Positions 1 through 4,668 of a stretch of DNA of 7,138 nt are shown one piece after another. The stretch is taken from contig DPSW01000132.1 in assembly GCA_003527145.1 (NCBI GenBank), positions 7,075-14,212 of the forward strand, in the 5' to 3' direction. Under the pieces are notes generated by a model, which worked only from the letters and a program-made list of their open reading frames with translations, was not told the origin of the DNA and made no database searches. Origin of the DNA: Clostridiaceae bacterium. GTDB taxonomy: Bacteria; Bacillota; Clostridia; Lutisporales; Lutisporaceae. The position numbers and the translations under genes were made by a program. How positions within the stretch are numbered: position 1 is the stretch's first letter; each line of letters opens with the position of its first letter.

Positions 1-259
1 CCATATGCATCAAATCCCCTGTAAGCACATCTCTTGCGGTATCCTTTATGAAACCGAAGCTCTCCTTTTCATTCAGGATTACTGTTAGCTTTGCCCGGCT
101 GCCGGATTCCTTTATCAGCCTATCTACATCCTTTTTTCTGAACTTGACCGAGGCTGCCTCAACCTCCTTTCCGTAGATAACGCCAGGCACAAACTGCTCC
201 TGTCTTACTTTATATCCTTTTTGATCTCTTTCAAAAACTTCTAGCTTAGCTGTTCTCAT
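1..259 (-). CDS. ctc: 50S ribosomal protein L25 / general stress protein Ctc, C-terminus beyond window
   Basis: Reading the minus strand from an ATG at 259 gives 86 residues, open to the window edge. Residues 24-32 (VPGVIYGKE) and 71-86 (IKDTARDVLTGDLMHM) match two hallmarks of the L25/TL5/Ctc family: the 'PaViYG' turn near the N-terminus and the 'IKdvQrDpvtGdilHvDF' strand that ends the 5S rRNA-binding domain. The family binds 5S rRNA in the large ribosomal subunit, and in Bacillus the longer Ctc form is stress-induced. Only the N-terminal domain is visible, so I cannot tell whether the C-terminal TL5-type domain follows. The start is supported by GGGAGG at 267-272, seven bases from the ATG. 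A leader of roughly 170 nt and a separate promoter suggest transcription independent of purC, which is closed off by a terminator. Confidence 0.85.
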   Translation of the reverse strand, partial: MRTAKLEVFERDQKGYKVRQEQFVPGVIYGKEVEAASVKFRKKDVDRLIKESGSRAKLTVILNEKESFGFIKDTARDVLTGDLMHM

Positions 260-433
260 ATAAACGCCTCCCTTTTCATAAATTTTATCACTGAACTAAC
301 ATCCAGTGAGAGTTGAATCCCCCTCTGGATGAAGTCTCGTTCAACCTATGGCCGAATAATGCATGGCAGCCACAGGATAAGGATTTCTAAAAGAAACCGG
401 TTGATACGAGTTATACATAGCCTTTCACTAGTT
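260..433 (-). other. Long, structured 5' leader of the L25/Ctc gene
   Basis: The stretch between the predicted start of transcription and the L25 ATG is about 170 nt and can form several helices. CTCGT-A-TCAACC (399-410 on the plus strand) pairs with GGTTGAACGAG (336-346) over 11 bp with one bulged A. Inside that loop TTTCT/AGAAA (384-397) forms a small hairpin with GG/CC below it. Closer to the gene, ATCCAG/CTGGAT (301-306 and 325-330) can pair. GTTGAA/TTCAAC (312-317 and 340-345) interleaves with it in a pseudoknot-like order and competes with the long helix. It matches no riboswitch consensus that I can recall. Part of it is the repeated element at 312-345, so some of the structure may belong to an inserted element and not to regulation of L25. 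Confidence 0.4.
312..345 (+). mobile_element. Candidate solo right end of an IS200/IS605-type element (copy 1)
   Basis: On the plus strand the order is GAAT (315-318), a small hairpin ATCC-CCCTCT-GGAT (317-330), the spacer GAAGTCTCG, then terminal TTCAA (340-344). IS200/IS605 right ends have this layout: a guide tetranucleotide such as GAAT, an imperfect palindrome, and a cleavage site such as TCAA. It would also be the 3' end of a TnpB omega-RNA. The core at 329-344 recurs exactly at 4497-4512. No transposase, TnpB or left-end hairpin can be seen beside it, because L25 begins only about 50 bp away. It would therefore be a decayed or non-autonomous remnant. The family assignment rests on layout and memory of such ends, so it is tentative. 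Confidence 0.35.
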
Positions 434-439
434 TATCCT

Positions 440-448
440 ATTATATCA
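440..448 (-). promoter_or_regulatory. Extended -10 promoter for the L25/Ctc gene
   Basis: The minus strand reads TGATATAAT here: a perfect TATAAT (440-445) with the TG extension. No good -35 box lies 16-18 bp upstream, which fits an extended -10 promoter. Transcription would start near 433 and give a leader of about 170 nt. The site lies downstream of the purC terminator, so L25 would be expressed separately. Confidence 0.45.
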
Positions 449-506
449 TATGTATTATAATAAGGCTAATTCCGGCAATAAAATCATGCCCGCCCCATAT
501 AATAAA

Positions 507-535
507 AACCCTCAAGCTTAAACAGCTTGAGGGGT
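507..535 (-). terminator. Rho-independent terminator of purC, possibly bidirectional
   Basis: A 10-bp perfect stem, CCCTCAAGCT (509-518) and AGCTTGAGGG (524-533), closes a 5-nt loop and can be extended by AA/TT with one bulged G. On the minus strand it is followed by GGGTTTTTATT, a proper U-tract, 14 bases after the purC stop codon. The plus-strand side has only GGGGTTAAATT, a weaker tract. Confidence 0.9.
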
Positions 536-546
536 TAAATTGATCA

Positions 547-1230
547 TTACTCCAGCATCAATTTTTCTAATTCGAGAGGTTCTACATGCTTTCCATCCTT
601 AAAGGCTCTCATATTGCCTCCGGAGATTTCATCTATCAAGGCGATATGCCTATCTTCTCCTATCCTGCCAAATTCAAATTTTATATCATAGAGCTCTATG
701 CCGCGTTTTTCCAGCTCTTCTTTTACTATGGCTCCGATTTTCTTTGTAAGCTCCTTCAAAACCTTATATTCGTCATGAGAAAGAATTCCCAGCATATCCA
801 AGGCATCTTCAGTGATAGGCGGATCCTGACGATCATCATCCTTCAACGTCACCTCTACAAAGGCATCCAGAGCCTGACCCTCCTTTGCATACATGCCGTA
901 TCGGCGCATAAAGCTCCCTACAGCTCTATACCTGCATATGACTTCCAATCCCTTGCCGAATAATGCGGCAGGCTTTACCGTCATGGTCGCCGCATCTATG
1001 TCTGCATCCACATAATGAGTGGGTATTCCCTTTTCATTTAATATCTCAAAAAACATCTTGGTCAGCCTAAGACCCGCTCTCCCTGCTCCCTCCATAGTCA
1101 AGCCTACAGAATTTGAGCCAGGATCGAATACCCCGTTTTCACCCGTCATATCATCCTTAAATTTGAGCAAATAATTTCCATCTTCAAGAAGAAATACATC
1201 CTTGGTTTTTCCTTTATAAACAAGCTTCAT
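547..1230 (-). CDS. purC: Phosphoribosylaminoimidazole-succinocarboxamide (SAICAR) synthetase
   Basis: The 227-residue protein joins CAIR and aspartate using ATP in step 8 (bacterial numbering) of de novo IMP synthesis. Visible family blocks are YKGKTKDVF (residues 5-13, the N-terminal ATP-binding hairpin), LKFKDDMTGENG (22-33), VICRYRAVGSFMRRYG (97-112), DPPITED (136-142), GIELYDIKFEFG (177-188) and IDEISGGNMRAF (199-210). Several blocks depart from the usual bacterial wording. The more common forms are FKDDaTAfNG, RNiaaGS and DEisPDtcR, so this is a divergent subfamily, slightly shorter than the usual 235-240 residues. The ATG at 1230 has AAGGAG at 1240-1245, nine bases away. An ATG at 1237 is in another frame. 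The gene stands alone, with no other pur gene visible, and has its own promoter and terminator. Confidence 0.93.
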   Translation of the reverse strand: MKLVYKGKTKDVFLLEDGNYLLKFKDDMTGENGVFDPGSNSVGLTMEGAGRAGLRLTKMFFEILNEKGIPTHYVDADIDAATMTVKPAALFGKGLEVICRYRAVGSFMRRYGMYAKEGQALDAFVEVTLKDDDRQDPPITEDALDMLGILSHDEYKVLKELTKKIGAIVKEELEKRGIELYDIKFEFGRIGEDRHIALIDEISGGNMRAFKDGKHVEPLELEKLMLE

Positions 1231-1274
1231 GCAACATGGCTCCTTTTATATAAATTTGAAAACTGTTAATATAC

Positions 1275-1303
1275 ATTATACTACATGCGAACATTTTTTT
1301 AAA
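1275..1303 (-). promoter_or_regulatory. Sigma-A-type promoter of purC
   Basis: On the minus strand TTTAAA (1298-1303) and a perfect TATAAT (1275-1280) are separated by 17 bp. Transcription would start near 1268, leaving a short leader of about 38 nt with no room for a riboswitch. Confidence 0.65.
1283..1295 (+). promoter_or_regulatory. PurBox-like operator in the purC promoter spacer
   Basis: ACATGCGAACATT matches the Bacillus PurR PurBox consensus AWWWCCGAACWWT at 11 of 13 positions, including the CGAAC core. It lies between the -35 and -10 boxes of purC, where a bound repressor would block RNA polymerase. PurR normally needs two inverted boxes about 16-17 bp apart. The only candidate partner, at 1314-1326, is 18 bp away and poor (about 8 of 13). 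Repression by purines through a PurR-type protein is therefore plausible but unproven. Confidence 0.4.
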
Positions 1304-1384
1304 TATATTTTTAAATGTTTTTTAGCATATTTGCTTCATCATTCTTGTTCCCTGTATTTATAAGCTATAAACCTTTATGCCTCA

Positions 1385-2983
1385 TCAAATGTTGCAGGAC
1401 ATCTCCAGCATATTGTTCGTATATTCTTTCTCATCTTCATCCTCCTCTTCCTCGATCAAACAAGGAAGCTTTATAGTGAAGGTTGTCCCGCAGCCTAACT
1501 CACTGCTCACCTCAAGCCTTCCCTTATGCTCTTTTATGATATGATTGCAAACATAGAGCCCCAAGCCTGTACCCATACTTTTTGTAGTAAAAAATGGAGT
1601 GCCTATTCTGACCAGATCAGCGGCCGAGATACCCTTTCCGTTGTCTATCACACTGACGTACATTTCATTTGCCGCATCGTCATAGCCTGTTTCAATGGTG
1701 AGTTTAGCGCTTGGCATGCCTTCCATAGCTTCTACAGCATTTTTGCATAGATTTAATATTACTTGATTTATCTGGCCTTCATCGCAGAGCAGATACCTTT
1801 CCTCCTTGGAGTTTTCAAAGCAGACATCAACCTTTTTTACAATAGAAGTGCTCAAAATAAGGCCCTCCAAAGATTGAAGCAAATCACACATGGATACCTC
1901 GGTAAACTCAGTGTCCCTGGGCCTTGCCATAAACAAAAACTTGCTTATGATCTGATCCATTTCGTCCACATTTTTGCTTATCTTCTTTGCATGTTTGATC
2001 GTTCCTTCCTCTTTTGTCAAGAGGCTTATCAATTGGCAGCTGGCTTTTATGGTAGTGAGATAATTCTTGGTCTCGTGGACTATGCCGGCTCCCATCTGCC
2101 CTAGCAAGGCAAGCTTCTCCTGCTGCATCAGTACATCCTGCCTCCTCAATATCTCATGCTTGCTTTCTTCCAGCTGCCTATATGCTTCCTCAAGCTTGAT
2201 TTTTTCAAGCTGCATTTTTTCATAGGGGTATTCTACATAGGCCACAAACACAGACCTATATATATAGTAGTAATAAAATACCCTAAGAACATGCCCGTAA
2301 ACAATATTGAAGGAATAAATCGATGAAAATGCTATAAACATCATTTCGGTAGGAATAGCTATGATAAGAGCCATGTAAAAATGCCTGAAGGACACAGGCG
2401 AATCGTGATCAAAGTGTTTACTCAAATTTACTATGCTCAAAAATATGAGCAATATAATGATGAATTCGATTGCTCCTTTGGCCAATGTAGAGCCTTCAAC
2501 AGTGATCATGGCAGGAAAAACCCAGGGAAATTCATATATAATTGCCGCTGTCCCAAAGGGGATGATCATGGCAATAGTGAGAGCAAGCCATTTATTCAGC
2601 TTGAGATTCAAGGCATTTAGAGATACCAGATATAAAACGATTGCCTCGCAGAACCTCCCCAGTATCCAGTATTTCATGTTTAAATCCATAAAAATATCAT
2701 GGGCAAGTGACTGGCTTACAAATAGATACGCATGATAAGCATCATAGATTGCCACGGATAGAAATCCATAGCCTATGATATAGTTTGTTTTAAACATTTT
2801 ATCTGCCGTATTCCATGCTATCAAAAATGTAGATGCTCCTATGAATAAGCACACCGCCTCAAGGAAGGTATGAATGGCATAAATATGGCTTTCCCATAAA
2901 GTATAATAGAGAATGACTGATATTATAAATCCAATAATAAGAACAAAAATATAATGAACAAATGGACATTCCCTTTTGTCCAT
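1385..2983 (-). CDS. Membrane sensor histidine kinase, MASE3 type, orphan
   Basis: The start is placed at the ATG at 2983 (MDKRECPF), giving 532 residues. The longer frame begins at a TTG (3046) upstream of the predicted transcription start. GGGGG at 2993-2997 serves as ribosome binding site. Residues 8-250 hold about seven to eight membrane helices. The stretch 36-90 (HTFLEA...FLIAWNTA...DAYHAY) resembles the MASE3 sensory domain. A coiled coil (256-292) leads to the HisKA domain, whose H-box reads IVHETKN with phospho-acceptor His303; Tyr replaces the usual Pro after the Asn. The HATPase domain has its N-box at 408-420 (N411, N415), G1 DNGKGI (447-452), F-box TPFFTTK (462-468) and G2 GTGLGL (471-476). 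All catalytic motifs are intact. No response regulator is nearby, so the partner lies elsewhere; sporulation-type phosphorelays commonly use such orphans. The tail has an unusual acidic run (511-520) after the last domain. No terminator follows, so read-through into purC is possible. Confidence 0.88.
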   Translation of the reverse strand: MDKRECPFVHYIFVLIIGFIISVILYYTLWESHIYAIHTFLEAVCLFIGASTFLIAWNTADKMFKTNYIIGYGFLSVAIYDAYHAYLFVSQSLAHDIFMDLNMKYWILGRFCEAIVLYLVSLNALNLKLNKWLALTIAMIIPFGTAAIIYEFPWVFPAMITVEGSTLAKGAIEFIIILLIFLSIVNLSKHFDHDSPVSFRHFYMALIIAIPTEMMFIAFSSIYSFNIVYGHVLRVFYYYYIYRSVFVAYVEYPYEKMQLEKIKLEEAYRQLEESKHEILRRQDVLMQQEKLALLGQMGAGIVHETKNYLTTIKASCQLISLLTKEEGTIKHAKKISKNVDEMDQIISKFLFMARPRDTEFTEVSMCDLLQSLEGLILSTSIVKKVDVCFENSKEERYLLCDEGQINQVILNLCKNAVEAMEGMPSAKLTIETGYDDAANEMYVSVIDNGKGISAADLVRIGTPFFTTKSMGTGLGLYVCNHIIKEHKGRLEVSSELGCGTTFTIKLPCLIEEEEDEDEKEYTNNMLEMSCNI

Positions 2984-2992
2984 ATAATTTAA

Positions 2993-2997
2993 CCCCC
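2993..2997 (-). promoter_or_regulatory. Ribosome binding site deciding the kinase start
   Basis: GGGGG lies nine bases before the ATG at 2983. A better-looking AAGGAG (3002-3007) is 18 bases away, too far to serve this ATG, and no start codon sits properly behind it. Confidence 0.55.
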
Positions 2998-3027
2998 AAT
3001 TCTCCTTATGGATTATGATCAATAAGC

Positions 3028-3056
3028 AATATAACTGGTATACCAATTGCCGCCAA
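3028..3056 (-). promoter_or_regulatory. Promoter of the histidine kinase gene with embedded palindrome
   Basis: On the minus strand TTGGCG (3051-3056) and TATATT (3028-3033) are 17 bp apart, matching the consensus at 4 of 6 and 5 of 6 positions. The spacer holds the palindrome at 3033-3048. Transcription would start near 3021, about 38 nt before the ATG. This excludes the upstream TTG start. Confidence 0.55.
3033..3048. promoter_or_regulatory. Palindromic operator candidate in the kinase promoter
   Basis: AACTGGTATACCAATT has a perfect 10-bp core, TGGTATACCA (3036-3045), and one mismatched pair in the flanks. It fills the space between the -35 and -10 boxes, the usual place for a repressor site. 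The half-site differs from that of the 3253-3276 operator, so a different protein would bind. The regulator is unknown. Confidence 0.45.
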
Positions 3057-3252
3057 GTATTTATATATTCTAGATAAATTTGTAAAATCCTCTAATTTTC
3101 ATATTATCTATATGTTTTTTGTTTTTCTGCCTCTTTCACCCTTATAGCCGGCTATATAGCTTCCATTCGTAACTATTAATGAACCGGTGAATCATCGTTT
3201 ATCTCAATGGTTTTCTCTCTTACATAGATGTTATCCATCCATAATTTGAATT
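3057..3252. other. AT-rich divergent intergenic region without a gene
   Basis: This stretch lies between the kinase promoter and the operator of the plus-strand regulator. I find no credible coding frame with a ribosome binding site. It contains a perfect 14-bp palindrome, TATAGCCGGCTATA (3143-3156), of unknown role. It also holds AT-rich DNA and pyrimidine runs (3113-3142) that could form an upstream promoter element. Confidence 0.4.
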
Positions 3253-3276
3253 AAGTCAATAGAATCCTATTGACTT
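3253..3276. promoter_or_regulatory. 10-4-10 inverted-repeat operator of the ArsR-type regulator (predicted)
   Basis: AAGTCAATAG (3253-3262) and CTATTGACTT (3267-3276) are perfect inverted arms around AATC. The 24-bp size suits a dimeric winged-helix ArsR-type protein. The right arm contains the -35 box TTGACT, so binding would block the promoter. GTCAA cores recur every 15 bp in alternating orientation (3255-3259, 3270-3274, 3285-3289), making a possible second, looser site downstream. Assignment to the adjacent regulator is inference from position. Confidence 0.6.
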
Positions 3277-3298
3277 CTATGTATGTCAAATATATTAT
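3270..3298 (+). promoter_or_regulatory. Promoter of the ArsR-type regulator gene
   Basis: TTGACT (3270-3275) and TATTAT (3293-3298) are 17 bp apart, each one mismatch from consensus. Transcription would begin near 3305, about 50 nt before the ATG at 3356. The early transcript contains a small inverted repeat, GATAG-TCAT-CTATC (3306-3319). Confidence 0.7.
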
Positions 3299-3342
3299 TA
3301 TATTAGATAGTCATCTATCCTTTGAGTATGTTTTATGAATTT

Positions 3343-3351
3343 GAGAGGTGA
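3343..3351 (+). promoter_or_regulatory. Ribosome binding site deciding the regulator start
   Basis: GAGAGGTGA is a near-perfect anti-16S match, with its GG seven bases before the ATG at 3356. The upstream in-frame ATG at 3335 has no comparable site, so it is rejected as the start. Confidence 0.8.
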
Positions 3352-3355
3352 TATT

Positions 3356-4426
3356 ATGAAGCTTTCAAAGGAACAGGTAGCTTTTACAGTTCATCCCCCG
3401 GTAGAATTTATATATGCCCTCAACTTTACAGCAAACGAGGAGTCGTTATATAAATTCTACTTGGATTTTAATTTCAGCCCTTCCGAAGAGCTCCGGCTAT
3501 TGATTGAAGAAATGAAAGCAAAGCTTTCTAAATACATGAACAATGAGTTGTTATATTTCTTTGAATGGCAGGACATGCTGCATGTATTGGGAAGAATTAT
3601 ATTGGAAAATGAAAGCATCAAAGCCACGCAGGATTTGATAAGTTTTATAGAGCAAAGCTGTGATAAAGAGTTGCTTTCCTATATAATCAGGCAGGCATTA
3701 TACAGCGAGAACGATGCCAGTCAGAGTCTTGTTTGCTGGAGTGATTGCCAGCATATAACCGGCAATATCAGGCAATTGATTTCTGATATGGACGATAAAA
3801 CCGATGAAGATAAAGAAAAGCTCATGGAATGTGTGGAAAATCCATCGGAAATAAAGGCTAGGCTATGCCTTCTCATGACGCAGTTCTATGAGAAATGCTA
3901 TAAGCCTGTAGAGCATAAGATATTGATGAAATTAGGGTCAGCAAAAGAGAAATATGAAACCCTGCTGCATGAAGATCCGGATTATTTTGACAAGGAGTTT
4001 CTGGGCAATTTCTCAGGCTTTAAATTTGAAAGGATGAAAATCCATATAAGCTACTTCACGCAGATAAGGCCATGGCTTTTCCATATGAAGCCATACAGCG
4101 ATACCCTCTGGGTCAATCTGGGGATATATACCGATCAATATCCCAGGAAAATGTTCACAAAAGCAAAGGTTCAAAAATTTGTAAAGCTGCTGTCGGATAA
4201 GAAGAGGTTTGAAATGGTTGAGCTGCTCGGAAAGAAGCCTCATTATGTATATGAGCTTGCAGCAGCCCTGGAGCTTACGCCCCCTACAGTATCCTATCAC
4301 CTGACCTCTCTGACCGACTTAAATCTTTTGTGCATAGAGAGAAAAAACAACAGGGCCTACTATTCCTTAGATAAAGAGATAGTAAGAGAGCTGCTGAAAA
4401 ACGCTGAAGAAGTTTTACTGCCATAG
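3356..4426 (+). CDS. ArsR-type winged-helix transcriptional regulator with a long N-terminal domain
   Basis: From the ATG at 3356 the protein has 356 residues, about three times the usual ArsR length of 100-120. Residues 266-340 form the DNA-binding part. KVQKFVKLLSDKKRFEMVELL (271-291) is the leading helix pair, YVYELAAALELTPPTVSYHLTSL (297-319) the helix-turn-helix, and LLCIERKNNRAYYSL (324-338) the beta wing. The metal-binding ELCVCDL motif of ArsR/SmtB is absent, so a metal sensor is unlikely. Residues 1-265 are mostly helical, charged and soluble, with scattered Cys (102, 127, 131, 159, 171, 181). I do not recognise the fold, but it presumably senses a ligand or partner. The gene precedes the MFS transporter in the same orientation, and its promoter is overlapped by a perfect inverted repeat. 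Both facts suggest autoregulation and control of the transporter. Confidence 0.82.
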   Translation: MKLSKEQVAFTVHPPVEFIYALNFTANEESLYKFYLDFNFSPSEELRLLIEEMKAKLSKYMNNELLYFFEWQDMLHVLGRIILENESIKATQDLISFIEQSCDKELLSYIIRQALYSENDASQSLVCWSDCQHITGNIRQLISDMDDKTDEDKEKLMECVENPSEIKARLCLLMTQFYEKCYKPVEHKILMKLGSAKEKYETLLHEDPDYFDKEFLGNFSGFKFERMKIHISYFTQIRPWLFHMKPYSDTLWVNLGIYTDQYPRKMFTKAKVQKFVKLLSDKKRFEMVELLGKKPHYVYELAAALELTPPTVSYHLTSLTDLNLLCIERKNNRAYYSLDKEIVRELLKNAEEVLLP

Positions 4427-4447
4427 AATAGATATAGCGCATTAAAT

Positions 4448-4471
4448 ATTTCACGACAATAAGCTTATATT
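4448..4471 (+). promoter_or_regulatory. Weak promoter candidate for the MFS gene
   Basis: TATATT (4466-4471) is one mismatch from the -10 consensus. The only upstream hexamer near the right distance is the poor, AT-rich TTAAAT just ahead of an 18-bp spacer. It would give a leader of about 190 nt. Read-through from the regulator promoter is the alternative. Confidence 0.25.
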
Positions 4472-4493
4472 AACGGATAAAAGAGTGCAGCAC

Positions 4494-4512
4494 TGAATGA
4501 AGTCTCGTTCAA
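4494..4512 (+). mobile_element. Candidate solo right end of an IS200/IS605-type element (copy 2)
   Basis: TGAATGAAGTCTCGTTCAA repeats the core of the 312-345 element. The two are identical over 16 nt (329-344 and 4497-4512). If the 12-nt hairpin segment of copy 1 (319-330) is skipped, the identity extends to TGAAT plus the next 14 bases. Here the flanking GCACTGAA (4490-4497) and TTCAATGC (4507-4514) can pair with one mismatch around the loop TGAAGTCTCG. No transposase or TnpB frame is present. It lies in the sense leader of the transporter, whereas copy 1 is antisense to L25. Confidence 0.35.
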
Positions 4513-4599
4513 TGCGGAGGGCTTTAGAGTTTGTTAGTTTTGACGCAACCCTATGCAAGCTTACAAAGTCTTAGTGCCGGAGCATAAGCAATCGTTATC

Positions 4600-4607
4600 A
4601 GTCAATA
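4600..4607 (+). promoter_or_regulatory. Half-site matching the regulator's operator arm
   Basis: AGTCAATA is identical to eight bases of the left arm of the operator (3254-3261), and GAA follows shortly after in both places. No good inverted partner is present; TATTGCAACT (4628-4637) is only a loose match. It lies 62 bp before the transporter ATG, a sensible place for control by the neighbouring regulator. Confidence 0.3.
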
Positions 4608-4658
4608 TAGAAGCTATGTAACGTATTTATTGCAACTTATATAGACAATTTTATTGCT

Positions 4659-4663
4659 GGAGG
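4659..4663 (+). promoter_or_regulatory. Ribosome binding site deciding the MFS start
   Basis: GGAGG lies five bases before the ATG at 4669. An in-frame TTG at 4654 lies upstream of this site and has none of its own, so the protein starts MQDRFEKR. Confidence 0.85.
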
Positions 4664-4668
4664 AAATT

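Larger units (their letters stand above)
4427..4668 (+). other. Intergenic leader region before the MFS transporter
   Basis: These 242 bp hold no credible gene and no terminator hairpin with a U-tract behind the regulator gene, so read-through into the transporter is possible. Seen inside are a weak promoter candidate (4448-4471), the second copy of the repeated right-end-like element (4494-4512), and an 8-nt match to the regulator's operator arm (4600-4607). Local pairing such as AGGG/CCCT (4518-4521 and 4549-4552) is possible, but I cannot assemble a convincing riboswitch fold. Confidence 0.5.

Noticed and set aside
312..345. Glutamine-type riboswitch (CGTTCAACC resembles part of its core)
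   Set aside because: The second conserved part, the GGAAGTAGG type, is missing, and the strand is antisense to the only gene it could control.
586..963. Open frame on the plus strand inside purC
   Set aside because: Antisense shadow of purC: no ribosome binding site, unlikely composition, and the minus-strand product is a clear enzyme.
1320..1384. Terminator behind the histidine kinase gene
   Set aside because: Only a weak AT stem (TTTATA/TATAAA near 1358-1372) without a U-tract is present.
1526..2735. Several plus-strand frames inside the histidine kinase gene
   Set aside because: Antisense shadows of an intact kinase; no ribosome binding sites or recognisable protein features.
4013..4300. 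Minus-strand frame inside the regulator gene
   Set aside because: Antisense shadow of the winged-helix coding sequence.
4473..4668. Known riboswitch upstream of the transporter
   Set aside because: I compared it by eye with manganese, fluoride, guanidine, cyclic-di-GMP, tetrahydrofolate and T-box patterns and found none of their constant bases.
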